A program made the translations under genes and the position numbers. 64,000 bases of DNA from Massilia sp. KIM (lineage in GTDB: Bacteria > Pseudomonadota > Gammaproteobacteria > Burkholderiales > Burkholderiaceae_D): assembly GCF_002007115.1 (NCBI RefSeq), contig NZ_MVAD01000002.1:806001-870000 (forward strand). Direction: 5' to 3'. Of the stretch, positions 19,005 to 28,117 are shown piece after piece (position 1 is the first letter of the stretch; each line of letters opens with the position of its first letter). The notes below the pieces were generated by a model. That model was not told the DNA's origin. It searched no databases and worked only from the letters and a program-made list of their open reading frames with translations.

Positions 19005-20735
19005 ATGAAGAATCTCCTCGCTCCTCTCGTGCTCGCCGCAGCCATCGGCGCCGCCTTCAACGCCCATGCCCAACAGGCAGCGGCGCCAGCCTCCGCCACC
19101 GTGGAACAGCTGCAGGCCATGGGCAAACGCTTCGCACCGGTCGAACTGCGCGCCGACGTCTCCAGGCTGTCGAAGGGCGACCGCGTCGCCATCGCCAAGC
19201 TGATCGAGGCCGCCAAGATCGTCGACACCATCCAGCTGCGCCAGCGCTGGGCCGGCAACGAGGCCCTGCACGCCGCGCTGCGCAAGGACACGACGCCGCT
19301 GGGCCGCGCGCGCCTGGAGGCCTTCTGGCTGAACAAGGGTCCGTGGTCGACCCTCGACGACAATCGCTCCTTCATGCCGGCGGAGTACGCGGGCATCCGC
19401 ATCCCCGAGCGCAAGCCGGCGGGCGCCAACTTCTATCCCGAGGGCGCCAGCAAGGAAGCGCTGGAAAGCTGGATGAACGCGCTGCCGGCCCAGGACAGGG
19501 AGCAGGCCCAGTGGTTCTTCACCGTCATCCGGACCGACAAGGACGGCAAGTTCCGCACCGTGAAGTATTCGGACGAATACCGCCCCGAGCTCGAGCAACT
19601 GGCCAAGCTGCTGCGCGACGCCGCGGCCGCCACCGACAATGCCTCGCTCAAGAAGTTTTTGAACCTGCGCGCCGACGCCTTCCTGTCGAACGATTACCTG
19701 GCCTCGGATTTCGCCTGGATGGACCTCGACTCGCCGGTCGACGTCACCATCGGCCCCTACGAGACCTATAACGACGAGCTGTTCGGCTACAAGGCCGCCT
19801 TCGAAGCCTATGTCAGCATCCGCGACCCGCAGGAGACCGCCAAGCTGGCCTTCTTCGGCAAGCACCTGCAGGAACTGGAAGACAACCTGCCGGTCGATCC
19901 GCAGTACCGCAACCCCAAGGTGGGCGCGATCGCGCCGATGGTGGTGGTGAACGAGGTGTTCGGCGCCGGCGACGGCAACATGGGCGTGCAGACCGCCGCC
20001 TACAACCTGCCCAACGACGAGCGCGTGATCCGCGAGCGCGGTTCCAAGCGCGTGATGCTGAAGAACGTACAGCAGGCCAAGTTCCAGTCCACCCTGACCC
20101 CGATCAGCAAGCAGGTGCTGCGCGCCCGCGACCAGAAGGACCTCGACTTCGATTCCTTCTTCACCCACATCCTGGCGCACGAGATCATGCACGGCCTCGG
20201 TCCGCATCACACCAAGAAGAAGGATGGAAGCAGCTCGACCCCGCGCCAGGACCTGAAGGAGACCTACTCGACCATCGAGGAAGCCAAGGCCGACATCACC
20301 GGCCTGTGGGCGCTGGGCTACATGATGGACAAGGGCCTGCTCAAGGATACGCTGGGGCAGGGCGAGGCGGCCGAGCGCAAGCTGTACAACACCTTCCTGG
20401 CCTCCGCCTTCCGTACCCTGCACTTCGGCCTGACCTCCTCGCACGCGCGCGGCATGGCGATCCAGATGAACTACCTGCTGGACAAGGGCGCCTTCGTGGC
20501 CCATCCGGACGGGACCTTCTCGGTCGATTTCGGCAAGATCAAGGGAGCCGTCGCCGACCTAGACCGCGAGTTCCTGACCATCGAGGCCACCGGCGACTAT
20601 GCGCGCGCCAAGGCCATGATGGACAAGTATGTCGTGATCCGACCGGAAGTGCGCAAGGCGCTGGACAAGCTCAAGGCGGTGCCGAACGACATCCGTCCGT
20701 CCTTCGTCACCGCCAACGCGCTGACCAAGAAATAA
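19005..20735 (+). CDS. Exported M49-like (dipeptidyl-peptidase III family) zinc peptidase
   Basis: The 576-residue precursor begins with a signal peptide (MKNLLAPLVLAAAIGAAFNAHA), so it acts in the periplasm. The zinc site is HEIMHGLGPHH (His 392, Glu 393, His 396) with a downstream EEAKAD (Glu 425-426), matching the DPP III-like branch of family M49, which often has HEIxHGIGPHH. Classical DPP III has a longer HEXXXH motif; this short version occurs in bacterial and plant relatives. The ATG behind AAGG is used. A promoter-like TACAAT lies at 18969. No operon partners. Confidence 0.88.
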   Translation: MKNLLAPLVLAAAIGAAFNAHAQQAAAPASATVEQLQAMGKRFAPVELRADVSRLSKGDRVAIAKLIEAAKIVDTIQLRQRWAGNEALHAALRKDTTPLGRARLEAFWLNKGPWSTLDDNRSFMPAEYAGIRIPERKPAGANFYPEGASKEALESWMNALPAQDREQAQWFFTVIRTDKDGKFRTVKYSDEYRPELEQLAKLLRDAAAATDNASLKKFLNLRADAFLSNDYLASDFAWMDLDSPVDVTIGPYETYNDELFGYKAAFEAYVSIRDPQETAKLAFFGKHLQELEDNLPVDPQYRNPKVGAIAPMVVVNEVFGAGDGNMGVQTAAYNLPNDERVIRERGSKRVMLKNVQQAKFQSTLTPISKQVLRARDQKDLDFDSFFTHILAHEIMHGLGPHHTKKKDGSSSTPRQDLKETYSTIEEAKADITGLWALGYMMDKGLLKDTLGQGEAAERKLYNTFLASAFRTLHFGLTSSHARGMAIQMNYLLDKGAFVAHPDGTFSVDFGKIKGAVADLDREFLTIEATGDYARAKAMMDKYVVIRPEVRKALDKLKAVPNDIRPSFVTANALTKK

Positions 20736-20754
20736 GCAGTCGGACGCACGACAC

Positions 20755-20786
20755 GCCCGGCGTATGCCGTATATACAACGCCGGGC
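20755..20786 (+). terminator. Stem-loop after the M49 gene
   Basis: Perfect 9-bp stem GCCCGGCGT / ACGCCGGGC with a 14-nt loop, 20 bp past the stop. No T tract follows, so termination may be weak or the hairpin may protect the mRNA. Confidence 0.6.
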
Positions 20787-20920
20787 CGTATTAACACCTT
20801 AAAAAGCCGAGGGCCCCGGAATAAACCCGGTAGCTATGCTATAGTCATTTTCTGTTGCATTCCAGAAACTGACTGACATTTCACGCAACAGTGGGATGCA
20901 GTCGCCTAGCGAGCATCCAC

Positions 20921-22543
20921 ATGACCAAGAACTTCACCATCGGCGCCCGGCTGGCCATCGGCTTCGGCGCCGTGTTCCTGCTGATGATCCTGCTGACCGC
21001 GCTGGCGGTGAGCCGCGTCGGCCGCATCGAGAGCGTCCTCAACCACATCAACGAGGTCAACAACGTCAAGCTGCGCTATGCCATCAATTTCCGCGGCAGC
21101 GTGCACGACCGCGCGATCGCCTTGCGCGACGTGGTGCTGGCCGCGGACGCCTCCGGCGCCGCGACCCCGGCCAAGCTGATCAAGACCCTGGACGACAACT
21201 ATGCGCGCTCGGCCGAGCCGCTCGACGCCCTGTTCGGCCAGCGCAAGGACATTCTGCCCGAGGAGCGCGAGGCGCTGGCGGCGATCAAGGCCCAGGAGCA
21301 GCGCACCAAGCCCCTGATCGAGCGCGTGATCGCCCTGCACGCCGGCGGCCAGGTGGCGGAAGCGACCGCCTTGCTGGCCCAGCAGGCCGGGCCCGCCTTC
21401 AGCGACTGGCTGGCCGCGATCAACCGCCTGATCGACCTCGAGGAAAAGCTCAACAACGAAGGCGCGACGAACGCGCGCGGCATGGCGACCGGCTTCTTCG
21501 CCTGGATGGCCGTGCTGTGCGCCTGCGCGGTGGCGGCCGGCTCGGCCGGCGCCTGGTACATCTCGCGCGGCCTGCTGCGCCAGCTCGGCGGCCAGCCGGA
21601 CTATGCCGCCTCGATCGTTGCCGCCATCGCGGCCGGCGACCTGAGCGTGCAGATCCGCACCGCGCCGAACGACCATTCCAGCCTGCTGTACGCGATGAAA
21701 GGCATGCGCGACAGCCTGGTGCGCATCGTGGCCCAGGTGCGCAACGGCACCATGAGCATCGCCAACGTCTCGACCGAGATCGCCCAGGGCAACCGCGACC
21801 TCTCGGGCCGCACCGAGCGCCAGGCCGGCACCCTGGAAGCGACCGCCAGCTCGGTCGAGCAGCTGACCGGCACGGTGCGCCAGAACGCCGACAATGCGCG
21901 CCAGGCCAATGCCCTGGCCGAGTCGGCCTCGGAAGTGGCGCTGCGCGGCGGCGCGGTGGTGTCCCAGGTGGTCGAGACCATGGCCTCGATCAATGAGTCC
22001 TCGAAGAAGATCGTGGACATCATCGGCGTGATCGACGGCATTGCCTTCCAGACCAATATCCTGGCGCTGAATGCGGCGGTCGAGGCCGCCCGTGCGGGCG
22101 AGCAGGGCAGGGGCTTCGCCGTGGTCGCCGCCGAGGTGCGCAACCTGGCCCAGCGTTCCGCCGCGGCGGCCAGGGAGATCAAGGAACTGATCGGCAGCTC
22201 GGTCGAACGCGTCGACGCCGGCGCCCGCCTGGTGGACGAAGCCGGCAGCACGATGGAAGACATCGTCACCAGCGTCAAGCGCGTGACCGACATCATGGCC
22301 GAGATCACCCACGCCAGCGTGGAACAGAGCGCCGGAATCAGCCAGGTGAACGGTGCGATCGGCCAGATGGACGAGGCAACCCGCCAGAACGCGGCCCTGG
22401 TCCAGCAGGCCGGCGCGGCCGCCATGTCGCTGGAGCAAGAAGCGGAGCGCTTGGCCAGCCTGGTCGCCGTGTTCCGCCTTGACGAGGCGTTGGCGCATGC
22501 CGCGCCGCCGGGCGCAGCGCGCCCCGCGCTCACCGCGCGCTGA
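20921..22543 (+). CDS. Methyl-accepting chemotaxis protein
   Basis: A 540-residue receptor: membrane segment at about 10-30, a periplasmic four-helix-bundle domain (about 32-190), a second membrane segment (about 192-212), a HAMP-like linker and a signalling domain. The tip contains [46 protein letters not shown], the conserved CheA/CheW contact region. It senses an unknown ligand and feeds the flagellar chemotaxis pathway. [11 protein letters not shown] is the usual start. It stands alone; promoter motifs of the flagellar sigma factor were not recognised. Confidence 0.95.
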   Translation: MTKNFTIGARLAIGFGAVFLLMILLTALAVSRVGRIESVLNHINEVNNVKLRYAINFRGSVHDRAIALRDVVLAADASGAATPAKLIKTLDDNYARSAEPLDALFGQRKDILPEEREALAAIKAQEQRTKPLIERVIALHAGGQVAEATALLAQQAGPAFSDWLAAINRLIDLEEKLNNEGATNARGMATGFFAWMAVLCACAVAAGSAGAWYISRGLLRQLGGQPDYAASIVAAIAAGDLSVQIRTAPNDHSSLLYAMKGMRDSLVRIVAQVRNGTMSIANVSTEIAQGNRDLSGRTERQAGTLEATASSVEQLTGTVRQNADNARQANALAESASEVALRGGAVVSQVVETMASINESSKKIVDIIGVIDGIAFQTNILALNAAVEAARAGEQGRGFAVVAAEVRNLAQRSAAAAREIKELIGSSVERVDAGARLVDEAGSTMEDIVTSVKRVTDIMAEITHASVEQSAGISQVNGAIGQMDEATRQNAALVQQAGAAAMSLEQEAERLASLVAVFRLDEALAHAAPPGAARPALTAR

Positions 22544-22549
22544 TGATGC

Positions 22550-22579
22550 AAGGGCTGCCTCGGCAGCCCTTGTTGTTTT
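22550..22579 (+). terminator. Rho-independent terminator of the chemotaxis receptor gene
   Basis: Perfect 10-bp stem AAGGGCTGCC / GGCAGCCCTT with a 2-nt loop and a following T-rich GTTGTTTT. Confidence 0.9.
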
Positions 22580-22666
22580 GGCCAGCCACAAAAATTTTCC
22601 TGAAAACAGGGCTCGAACCGTGGATAAAATTGCCGTTAGGCATTTCATCCATCCCGGGAGCATCCC

Positions 22667-23365
22667 ATGTTCAAGCCCCTCCTGCTCACGGCCGCGCTGG
22701 CCGCTTATTGCGCCGGCGCCCAGGCCGCCAACCTCACCGCCCAGGAACAGCGCTGGCTGCAGGCCGCCGCGCCGGTGCTGAACTATGCGCGCGCGATCAA
22801 GCTTCCGGTCGACATCGTCGTCCAGCCCCAGGCGCGCGCCGGCGATGTGCCGCTCGCCATGGGCTTCGACAAGGGCCAGGGCCGCTGCAAGCTGGTGCTC
22901 TCGATGCGCGGCAACCCGGCGGCCGAGGACGTGCTGGCCGGCGTGCCCGAGGCCGAGCGCGACCGCCTGATCGAAGCCATGACGGCGCACGAGCTGGCGC
23001 ACTGCTGGCGCTACGCCGAAGGGGCCTGGCACGCCTTGCCGGCCGGCTTCGTCGAAGTCGGCGAGGAAACGGCCCAGGATCCGGCCCTGCTGGCGGCCTC
23101 GAAAGCCATGCGCGAGACGCGCCGCGAGGAGGGTTTCGCCGACCTGGTGGCGCTGGCCTGGATCCAGCGCAGCCAGCCCCAGGACTACGCCCGCGTGCAC
23201 GGCTGGCTGAGCCGGGTGCGCGGCCACGTCGCGGTGGCGCGCAGCAGCCACGACACCCGCGTCTGGGTGCGCCTTGCCGGCGACGGCAGCGCCCTGGGCG
23301 GCGCGGGCACGCCCTTCGAGGCGGCCGCCGGCCTGTGGCGCGACGGCCTACTGCAGGACGACTGA
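22667..23365 (+). CDS. Exported HExxH metallopeptidase-like protein of unknown family
   Basis: A 232-residue precursor with a signal peptide (cleavage after AGAQA). TAHELAHCWRY (His 108, Glu 109, His 112) and, 42 residues later, REEGFADLVAL (Glu 154-155, Asp 159) form an HExxH...EExxAD gluzincin-like zinc site, so a periplasmic peptidase is likely. I do not recognise the family. It sits alone between a terminator and the BON-domain gene, with a possible promoter GATAAAAT at 22622. Confidence 0.8.
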   Translation: MFKPLLLTAALAAYCAGAQAANLTAQEQRWLQAAAPVLNYARAIKLPVDIVVQPQARAGDVPLAMGFDKGQGRCKLVLSMRGNPAAEDVLAGVPEAERDRLIEAMTAHELAHCWRYAEGAWHALPAGFVEVGEETAQDPALLAASKAMRETRREEGFADLVALAWIQRSQPQDYARVHGWLSRVRGHVAVARSSHDTRVWVRLAGDGSALGGAGTPFEAAAGLWRDGLLQDD

Positions 23366-23503
23366 GCGTTTTCCGTTGCGCAGGCGCATCCGCAAGCGCC
23401 AACTTGATCCTTGCGCATGGCAGCGTTCGCTGTCGCACAGATGGTCCCCCGGCTGGGGCGTTTAATGAACGCCATCACAACAACCGAATGGAAGGGGACC
23501 ACC

Positions 23504-24424
23504 ATGAAAACCCTGATCGCTTCCCTGATCGCGACCGCTGTCGGAGCTAGCTTCGCGATGGCCCCGGCGGCCGCCCAGAGCACGGACGCTTACCGCCAGG
23601 CCATGGACAAGGCCGCCGCCCAGCACGAGGCTGCGGAAGACAAGTGCGAAAAACTGACCGGCAACGAGCAGGACGTGTGTGAGGCCCAGGCCGACCTGGT
23701 GCGTGCCCGCGCCCATGTGAGCGCGGCCGAGAGCCACAACAAGAACGAACTGCGCCAGGCCCGGCGCAACCTGGTCGACGCCGAGTACGAAGTGGCGGAA
23801 GAGAAGTGCGAATCGCTCCAGGGCGACGCCCAGGACAAGTGCGAGAACAGCGCGCGTGACACCCGTCGCGCCGCCCTCGCCAAGCTCGACGGTGACCGCA
23901 AGGCCGACACCGCGGTCGGCGCCAGCGCCGCCGGCAGCCAGGCGGCCGCCGGCGACCGCGAGATGTCGAAGGAAGCCGCGCTCGCCAAGTGCGAGAAGCT
24001 GACCGGCGACCGCAAGACCGCCTGCGTCATGGACGAGAACGGCCGGATGACGGCCGGCGCCACCGGCGCTGCTGCCGCCACCGTCGGCGAGCGCACCCGC
24101 GAAGCCGTGGCCAAGGTGAAGGAAAAGACCTCGAACATGGTCGAACGCACCAAGGACAGCGCCGCCGGCGCCGAGAACGCGACCGAGCGCACCGGCGAGC
24201 GCGTCGCCAAGGCCGGCTCGGACGCCGCCCTGACCGGCAAGGTCAAGGCCAGCCTGGTGGCCGACAAGGACCTGAGCGCCATGGACATCAATGTCGACAC
24301 CGAGAAGGGCGTGGTGATGCTGAACGGCTTCGTTCCGTCCAAGGCCGAGGCTGCCAAGGCCGAGAAGGTTGCCAAGGGTGTCGAGGGCGTGACCAGCGTG
24401 AAGAACAACCTGAAGGTCAAGTAA
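23504..24424 (+). CDS. Exported cysteine-repeat protein with C-terminal BON domain
   Basis: The 306-residue precursor has a signal peptide (cleavage after APAAA). The mature N-terminal half carries three copies of a KC-E-x-L-x-G-x5-C repeat (CEKLTGNEQDVC, CESLQGDAQDKC, CEKLTGDRKTAC), each two Cys ten residues apart, in helical charged surroundings. The C-terminal 70 residues (DAALTGKVKASLVADKDLS to TSVKNNLKVK) are a BON domain, typical of periplasmic stress proteins such as OsmY. Probably an envelope-stress or metal/redox-linked protein; role of the Cys pairs unknown. The upstream frame is excluded because AAGGGG precedes this ATG. Confidence 0.88.
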   Translation: MKTLIASLIATAVGASFAMAPAAAQSTDAYRQAMDKAAAQHEAAEDKCEKLTGNEQDVCEAQADLVRARAHVSAAESHNKNELRQARRNLVDAEYEVAEEKCESLQGDAQDKCENSARDTRRAALAKLDGDRKADTAVGASAAGSQAAAGDREMSKEAALAKCEKLTGDRKTACVMDENGRMTAGATGAAAATVGERTREAVAKVKEKTSNMVERTKDSAAGAENATERTGERVAKAGSDAALTGKVKASLVADKDLSAMDINVDTEKGVVMLNGFVPSKAEAAKAEKVAKGVEGVTSVKNNLKVK

Positions 24425-24445
24425 TCGCCCTCGGGCTGCATGGTG

Positions 24446-24475
24446 GGCGGCGCCTGCTCCGTTGCGGGCGCCGCC
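24446..24475 (+). terminator. Stem-loop after the BON-domain gene
   Basis: Perfect 9-bp stem GGCGGCGCC / GGCGCCGCC with a 12-nt loop, 21 bp past the stop; no T tract. Confidence 0.6.
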
Positions 24476-24558
24476 AGCGGGTGTGGAGCGCTCGCCACAC
24501 CGGATGATTAGTAGGCTCCCTCGCTATGCAGGCTGCAAATGTTGGCCCTGCAGCAAGG

Positions 24559-24572
24559 TATAATTCTGCGCG
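24559..24572 (+). promoter_or_regulatory. Consensus -10 element directly before the HDOD gene start (possible leaderless mRNA)
   Basis: TATAAT at 24559-24564 ends 7 bp before the GTG at 24572, so transcription would begin at or next to the start codon. There is no ribosome site before that GTG and no good -35. Compare purN. Confidence 0.5.
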
Positions 24573-25408
24573 TGAACAAACTCGAAGCCTTCGGATACAT
24601 CGCGGCGCAGGCCGTTCGCGGTGAAATCACCTTCCCCACCAGCGTCAACGCCGTGCTGCGCCTGCAGCTTGCCCTCGACGATCCGGATTGCCATGTCGAA
24701 GAGGCGATCCGCCTCGTGCTGGCCGAGCCGCAACTGGCCGCGCGCACTGTCGCCATGGCCAATACGGTCGCCTTCGGCGGCAACAGCGGCGTGCCGGTCA
24801 CCAATGTGCGCTCGGCCGTGACCCGCATCGGCTATCGCCGCCTGCAGGCCCTCGTCGCCAGCCTGGTGGTGCGCCAGTTCGGCAGCCGCATCAAGGACCC
24901 GGTGCTGCGCGCCAAGGCTGAACAGTTGTGGGACCACTCGACCCACGTCGCCGCGCTCGCCTATGCGCTGGCGCGTCACGTCACCTACGTCAATCCGGAC
25001 ACCGCCATGTTCGCCGGCATCGTGCATGAAGTCGGCGGCTTCTATCTGCTCTCACGCGCCGACGATTTCCCCGGCCTGCTCGAAGACGACGCCGAGAACT
25101 GGGGCACGCTGTGCGAAGACGTGGTCAGCCTCGAAGTCATGAAGAAGCTCGCCATCCCGCCGGTGGTGGCCGAGGCCATCGGGGACATGCGTGGCGGCTG
25201 GCTCAACATGCCGCCCGGTAATTTGCTCGATACCCTGCTGCTCGCCAACCAGTACGCGCCCGTGGCTTCGCCGCTGGGCAACAAGCCGGCGCTCCCACCC
25301 CATGGCGAAAGCGCGATCGACCTCGTGCTCGACGAAGACACCCTGGCCCAGATCAAGGACGAAGCCGCCGAGATGGCCTTGGCCATGGGCGACGCCGTCC
25401 TCGTCTGA
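24572..25408 (+). CDS. HDOD-domain protein
   Basis: About 278 residues with the HDOD pattern (FPTSVNAVLRLQLALDD near residue 20; NVRSAVTRIGYRRLQALVASLVV; FAGIVHEVGGFYLL). HDOD proteins are catalytically inactive HD relatives used in signalling, chemotaxis and motility regulation. Start: GTG giving VNKLEAFGYIAAQ is preferred because a perfect TATAAT ends 7 bp before it; an ATG eleven codons upstream is possible, but then the -10 would be coding. No operon partner; it converges with the MFS gene, 6 bp apart. Confidence 0.88.
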   Translation: MNKLEAFGYIAAQAVRGEITFPTSVNAVLRLQLALDDPDCHVEEAIRLVLAEPQLAARTVAMANTVAFGGNSGVPVTNVRSAVTRIGYRRLQALVASLVVRQFGSRIKDPVLRAKAEQLWDHSTHVAALAYALARHVTYVNPDTAMFAGIVHEVGGFYLLSRADDFPGLLEDDAENWGTLCEDVVSLEVMKKLAIPPVVAEAIGDMRGGWLNMPPGNLLDTLLLANQYAPVASPLGNKPALPPHGESAIDLVLDEDTLAQIKDEAAEMALAMGDAVLV

Positions 25409-25414
25409 CCCTCT

Positions 25415-26578
25415 TCAGGCCGCGCGCAGCTGCGCGCGGTGCCGCGCCAGCATCCACATCGCCAGTCCCACGCCGCTCAGGGCGAGGGCTGCCGCCACCC
25501 ATTGCGGCGAGGCATAGGAATAGCCCAGGGTCAGCGGAATCCCGCCCAGGAAGGCGCCGGTGGCGTTGCCGATGTTGAAACCCGACTGGCCGAGCGAGGA
25601 ACCCAGCATCTCGGCTTCGCGCGAATGGTCGATCAGCAGCATCTGGATCGGCGGGCCCAGGGCCAGCGCATTGGCGCCGGTGGCGAAGGCCAGCACCAGC
25701 ATGACCGGCTGCGAGGTGGCCAGCAGGCCATTGCAGAGCAACAGGGCGGTCATGGAGGCGAGCAGGATCAGGATGGCCGGCAGCGGATGGAAGCGGTCGG
25801 CCAGGCGTCCGCCCACCAGCACCCCGACCGTCATGCCGACGCCGACCACAGTCATGATCATCGGGATGGTGGTCGACTTGAACTGGGTGACGTCGGTGAG
25901 CAGGGGGGTGATGTAGCTGAACCAGGCGAAGAAGCCGCCGGTGCCGATCGAGGTGATGGCCAGGGCCAGCCACAGGCCGGCGCTCTTGAAGATGCGCAGG
26001 TCTTGCAGCAGGCCGGTCGGCTGCTTCGCTTCGATGTGGGGGACCAGCTGGCGCAGGGTGAAGACGGTGGCGGCGCCGATCGCGGCCACGATCAGGAACA
26101 CCAGGCGCCAGTTGACGCTGTGGCCGAGCCAGGTGCCGATCGGCACCCCGATCACGTTGGCCACCGTCAGGCCGGCGAACATGGTGGCCATCGCTGCCGC
26201 CACCTTGCCGGGATCGGCCAGGCGGCTGGCGACCACGGCGCCGACGCCGAAGAAGGCGCCGTGCGGCAGGCCGGCCAGGAAGCGCGACAGCATCATCACG
26301 TGGAAGTTGGGCGCGAAGGCCGACATGGCGTTAAACACCGTGAACATCAGCATGAACAGCACCAGCACGCTGCGCGGCGGGCGGTGGGCGAACAGGCTGA
26401 CCAGGGTCGGGGCGCCGACCACCACGCCCAGGGCGTAGGCGGTGATGAGGTAGCCGGCTTCGGGAATGCTGATCTGCAGGCCGGTGGCGATGTCGGGCAG
26501 GATGCCCATCATGACGAATTCGGTCATGCCGATGCCGAAGCCGCCGAGGGCGAGCGGGACGAGGCTTTTCTTGATCAC
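25415..26578 (-). CDS. DHA1-type MFS transporter (AraJ/YdeA-like)
   Basis: The 387-residue protein has the 12-helix MFS fold and the GGFGIGMTEFVMMGILPDIA N-terminus of DHA1 exporters related to AraJ and chloramphenicol-resistance pumps. The conserved loop between helices 2 and 3 (FAHRPPRSVLVL) and GLTVANVIGVPIGTWLG of helix 5 (motif C region) are present. The start is GTG: an in-frame TGA lies eight codons upstream and the next Met is at residue 18. Probable exporter of sugars or drugs; substrate unknown. Single-gene unit. Confidence 0.9.
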   Translation of the reverse strand: MIKKSLVPLALGGFGIGMTEFVMMGILPDIATGLQISIPEAGYLITAYALGVVVGAPTLVSLFAHRPPRSVLVLFMLMFTVFNAMSAFAPNFHVMMLSRFLAGLPHGAFFGVGAVVASRLADPGKVAAAMATMFAGLTVANVIGVPIGTWLGHSVNWRLVFLIVAAIGAATVFTLRQLVPHIEAKQPTGLLQDLRIFKSAGLWLALAITSIGTGGFFAWFSYITPLLTDVTQFKSTTIPMIMTVVGVGMTVGVLVGGRLADRFHPLPAILILLASMTALLLCNGLLATSQPVMLVLAFATGANALALGPPIQMLLIDHSREAEMLGSSLGQSGFNIGNATGAFLGGIPLTLGYSYASPQWVAAALALSGVGLAMWMLARHRAQLRAA

Positions 26579-26702
26579 GGGTGGTCTTTGAAGGTGTCAA
26601 TACGGCGGCCGGACGGCTGGCGCCGGCTGCGGGACCGGCCACTATACCGGCTTGGGGGAAAGGCGTCCGCTTTCGAGTCGTGATGACGGGTATAGCGCTG
26701 AC

Positions 26703-27314
26703 TTATCCGCCGTGTTCCTCGTCTTCGGCCGCGCGCGGCCAGGCGATGCGGCCGTGGCCGGCTTCGTCGAGGCGGGCGCGCAAGGCCGTCGCGGCGTCGG
26801 CCGGCAGGCTGAATACGAAGGCGACCTCGTCGGCATGGAGCACCTCGTCCAGGCTGGCGCCGGCGGCCTCGAGTTCGCGCCGCACCAGGCCTTCGAGGGC
26901 GTAGGGGGCGGTGCAGCACAGGGTGGCGAGCTTGATGATCGGCACTTTCTGCGCTTGAAGGAGGGCCTGGGCCACGCTGTCGGTATAGGCCCGCACCAGG
27001 CCGCCGGCGCCCAGCTTGACGCCGCCGAAATAGCGCACCACGGTGGCCAGCACGCCTTCCAGGTCCTGGTGGCGCAGCACGTCGAGCATCGGGCGGCCGG
27101 CGGTGCCGCTCGGTTCGCCGTCGTCCACGGCCGCCGACTGGCCGCCGGCCAGCAGGGCCCAGCACACGTGGGCCGCGCCCGGATGCCGGGCACGCAGCTC
27201 GGCCACCACCTTCTGGGCGCCGGCGCGGTCCGGCATGGGCTGGACGCAGGCGATAAAGCGGCTTTTCTTGATGATCAGTTCGTGATGAACGGCGCTGGCG
27301 ATGGTCTGTGCCAT
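26703..27314 (-). CDS. YigZ family protein (IMPACT N-terminal domain)
   Basis: The 203-residue protein shows the UPF0029/IMPACT signature: IIKKSRFIACVQPM, AAHVCWALLAGG, DDGEPSGTAGRPMLDVLR and VVRYFGGVKLGAGGLVRAYTD, followed by the ferredoxin-like C-terminal domain. The family is conserved and probably nucleic-acid or ribosome linked, but its biochemical role is unclear. It lies downstream of tRNA-Lys on the same strand, separated from it by a terminator. Confidence 0.93.
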   Translation of the reverse strand: MAQTIASAVHHELIIKKSRFIACVQPMPDRAGAQKVVAELRARHPGAAHVCWALLAGGQSAAVDDGEPSGTAGRPMLDVLRHQDLEGVLATVVRYFGGVKLGAGGLVRAYTDSVAQALLQAQKVPIIKLATLCCTAPYALEGLVRRELEAAGASLDEVLHADEVAFVFSLPADAATALRARLDEAGHGRIAWPRAAEDEEHGG

Positions 27315-27332
27315 GGTGGCGGGCGTAGAAAC

Positions 27333-27362
27333 GACAACGCCAGCCCGGAGGCTGGCGTTGTC
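27333..27362 (-). terminator. Terminator downstream of tRNA-Lys copy 1
   Basis: Perfect 13-bp stem GACAACGCCAGCC / GGCTGGCGTTGTC with a 4-nt loop; on the minus strand a short T-rich TCGTTTCT follows. It separates the tRNA from the YigZ gene. Confidence 0.8.
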
Positions 27363-27372
27363 GCTGAATCTT

Positions 27373-27448
27373 TGGTAGGCCGTGCTGGGCTCGAACCAGC
27401 GACCAACGGATTAAAAGTCCGCTGCTCTACCAACTGAGCTAACGACCC
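27373..27448 (-). tRNA. tRNA-Lys (anticodon TTT), copy 1
   Basis: 76 nt including an encoded CCA end. Cloverleaf: acceptor GGGTCGT / ACGGCCT (with a G-U closing pair), D arm with AGCTCAGTTGGTAGAGC, anticodon loop CTTTTAA with TTT, TPsiC arm GGTTCGAGCC. Identical in all 76 positions to a second copy at 29241-29316 on the same strand. Confidence 0.98.
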
Positions 27449-27460
27449 GAAGAAGCCGAG

Positions 27461-27489
27461 ATTATAGCGGCACTTAGCGAAAAGTCCAA
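27461..27489 (-). promoter_or_regulatory. Promoter of tRNA-Lys copy 1
   Basis: On the minus strand TTGGAC, 17 bp, TATAAT, ending 12 bp before the mature tRNA. The -10 and about 10 bp around it are similar before the second copy (TATAAT at 29329-29334), so the duplication includes the promoter core. Confidence 0.75.
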
Positions 27490-27514
27490 GTGCTTACCGG
27501 AATTTTTGCAAAAA

Positions 27515-28048
27515 CTAGCTGTCGTTCTCTTCGACCTGGGCGTCTTCGGCCTGGGTACGGTGCATGGCGTGCGGCTCGAGCTTCTCGGCATCGACGTTCA
27601 TGCGGATGAACATGCCCCAGGTGGCCAGGATTGCGGCGGCGGCCAGCCCGATGGCGGCGGCGTGCGGCAGGTATTGTGGTTTGCCGTGCACGAACTGGAA
27701 CACGCCGATCAGGCATTCGATCGACAGCGAGACCACGACCACGATCAGGAAGCGCGACAGGAAGCGGCGCACCCGGGTAGGGGCGCTGATGTTCACCGAG
27801 CGCTGCACTTCTTCTTCGAGCACGGTCTGGCCGAGTTCGAGGGAAGCCACGGCGATGGTCAGCAGGCCGATGCATTCCAGCACCAGCTCGAAGCGTTGGC
27901 GCACGTTCAGTTCGGCGCCTGGGCTGAGGGCGCCCCAGGTTTCTATTCCGGCGAGCACGATCAGGCCGACGCCGGAGATGAAGAACAGGGCCACGATGAG
28001 CAGGTAGCCGAGCGTGAACAATTTTTCGATGAATTTCACGGGCCGCAT
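27515..28048 (-). CDS. Four-helix inner-membrane protein of unknown function
   Basis: The 177-residue protein starts MRPVKFIEKLFTLGYLLIVALFF. It has four predicted membrane helices (about 13-37, 58-77, 103-122, 132-152) and a charged acidic tail. A run RRFLSRFLIVVVVSLSIECLIGVFQFVHG is characteristic, but I recognise no family. A GTG eight codons upstream is a weaker start choice. It lies between the duplicated tRNA-Lys genes, downstream of the CHAP-like gene by 69 bp and possibly co-transcribed with it. Confidence 0.8.
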   Translation of the reverse strand: MRPVKFIEKLFTLGYLLIVALFFISGVGLIVLAGIETWGALSPGAELNVRQRFELVLECIGLLTIAVASLELGQTVLEEEVQRSVNISAPTRVRRFLSRFLIVVVVSLSIECLIGVFQFVHGKPQYLPHAAAIGLAAAAILATWGMFIRMNVDAEKLEPHAMHRTQAEDAQVEENDS

Positions 28049-28117
28049 TCGTCTTGATATATATGCAAGCACTCTAGCACTTTCCAGGGTTTGACTGTGT
28101 ACGGCTGAGGTAAGGGA

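Noticed and set aside
20906..23251. 781-codon frame antisense to the chemotaxis receptor and the HExxH gene
   Set aside because: Crosses a strong terminator and two real genes; no motif.
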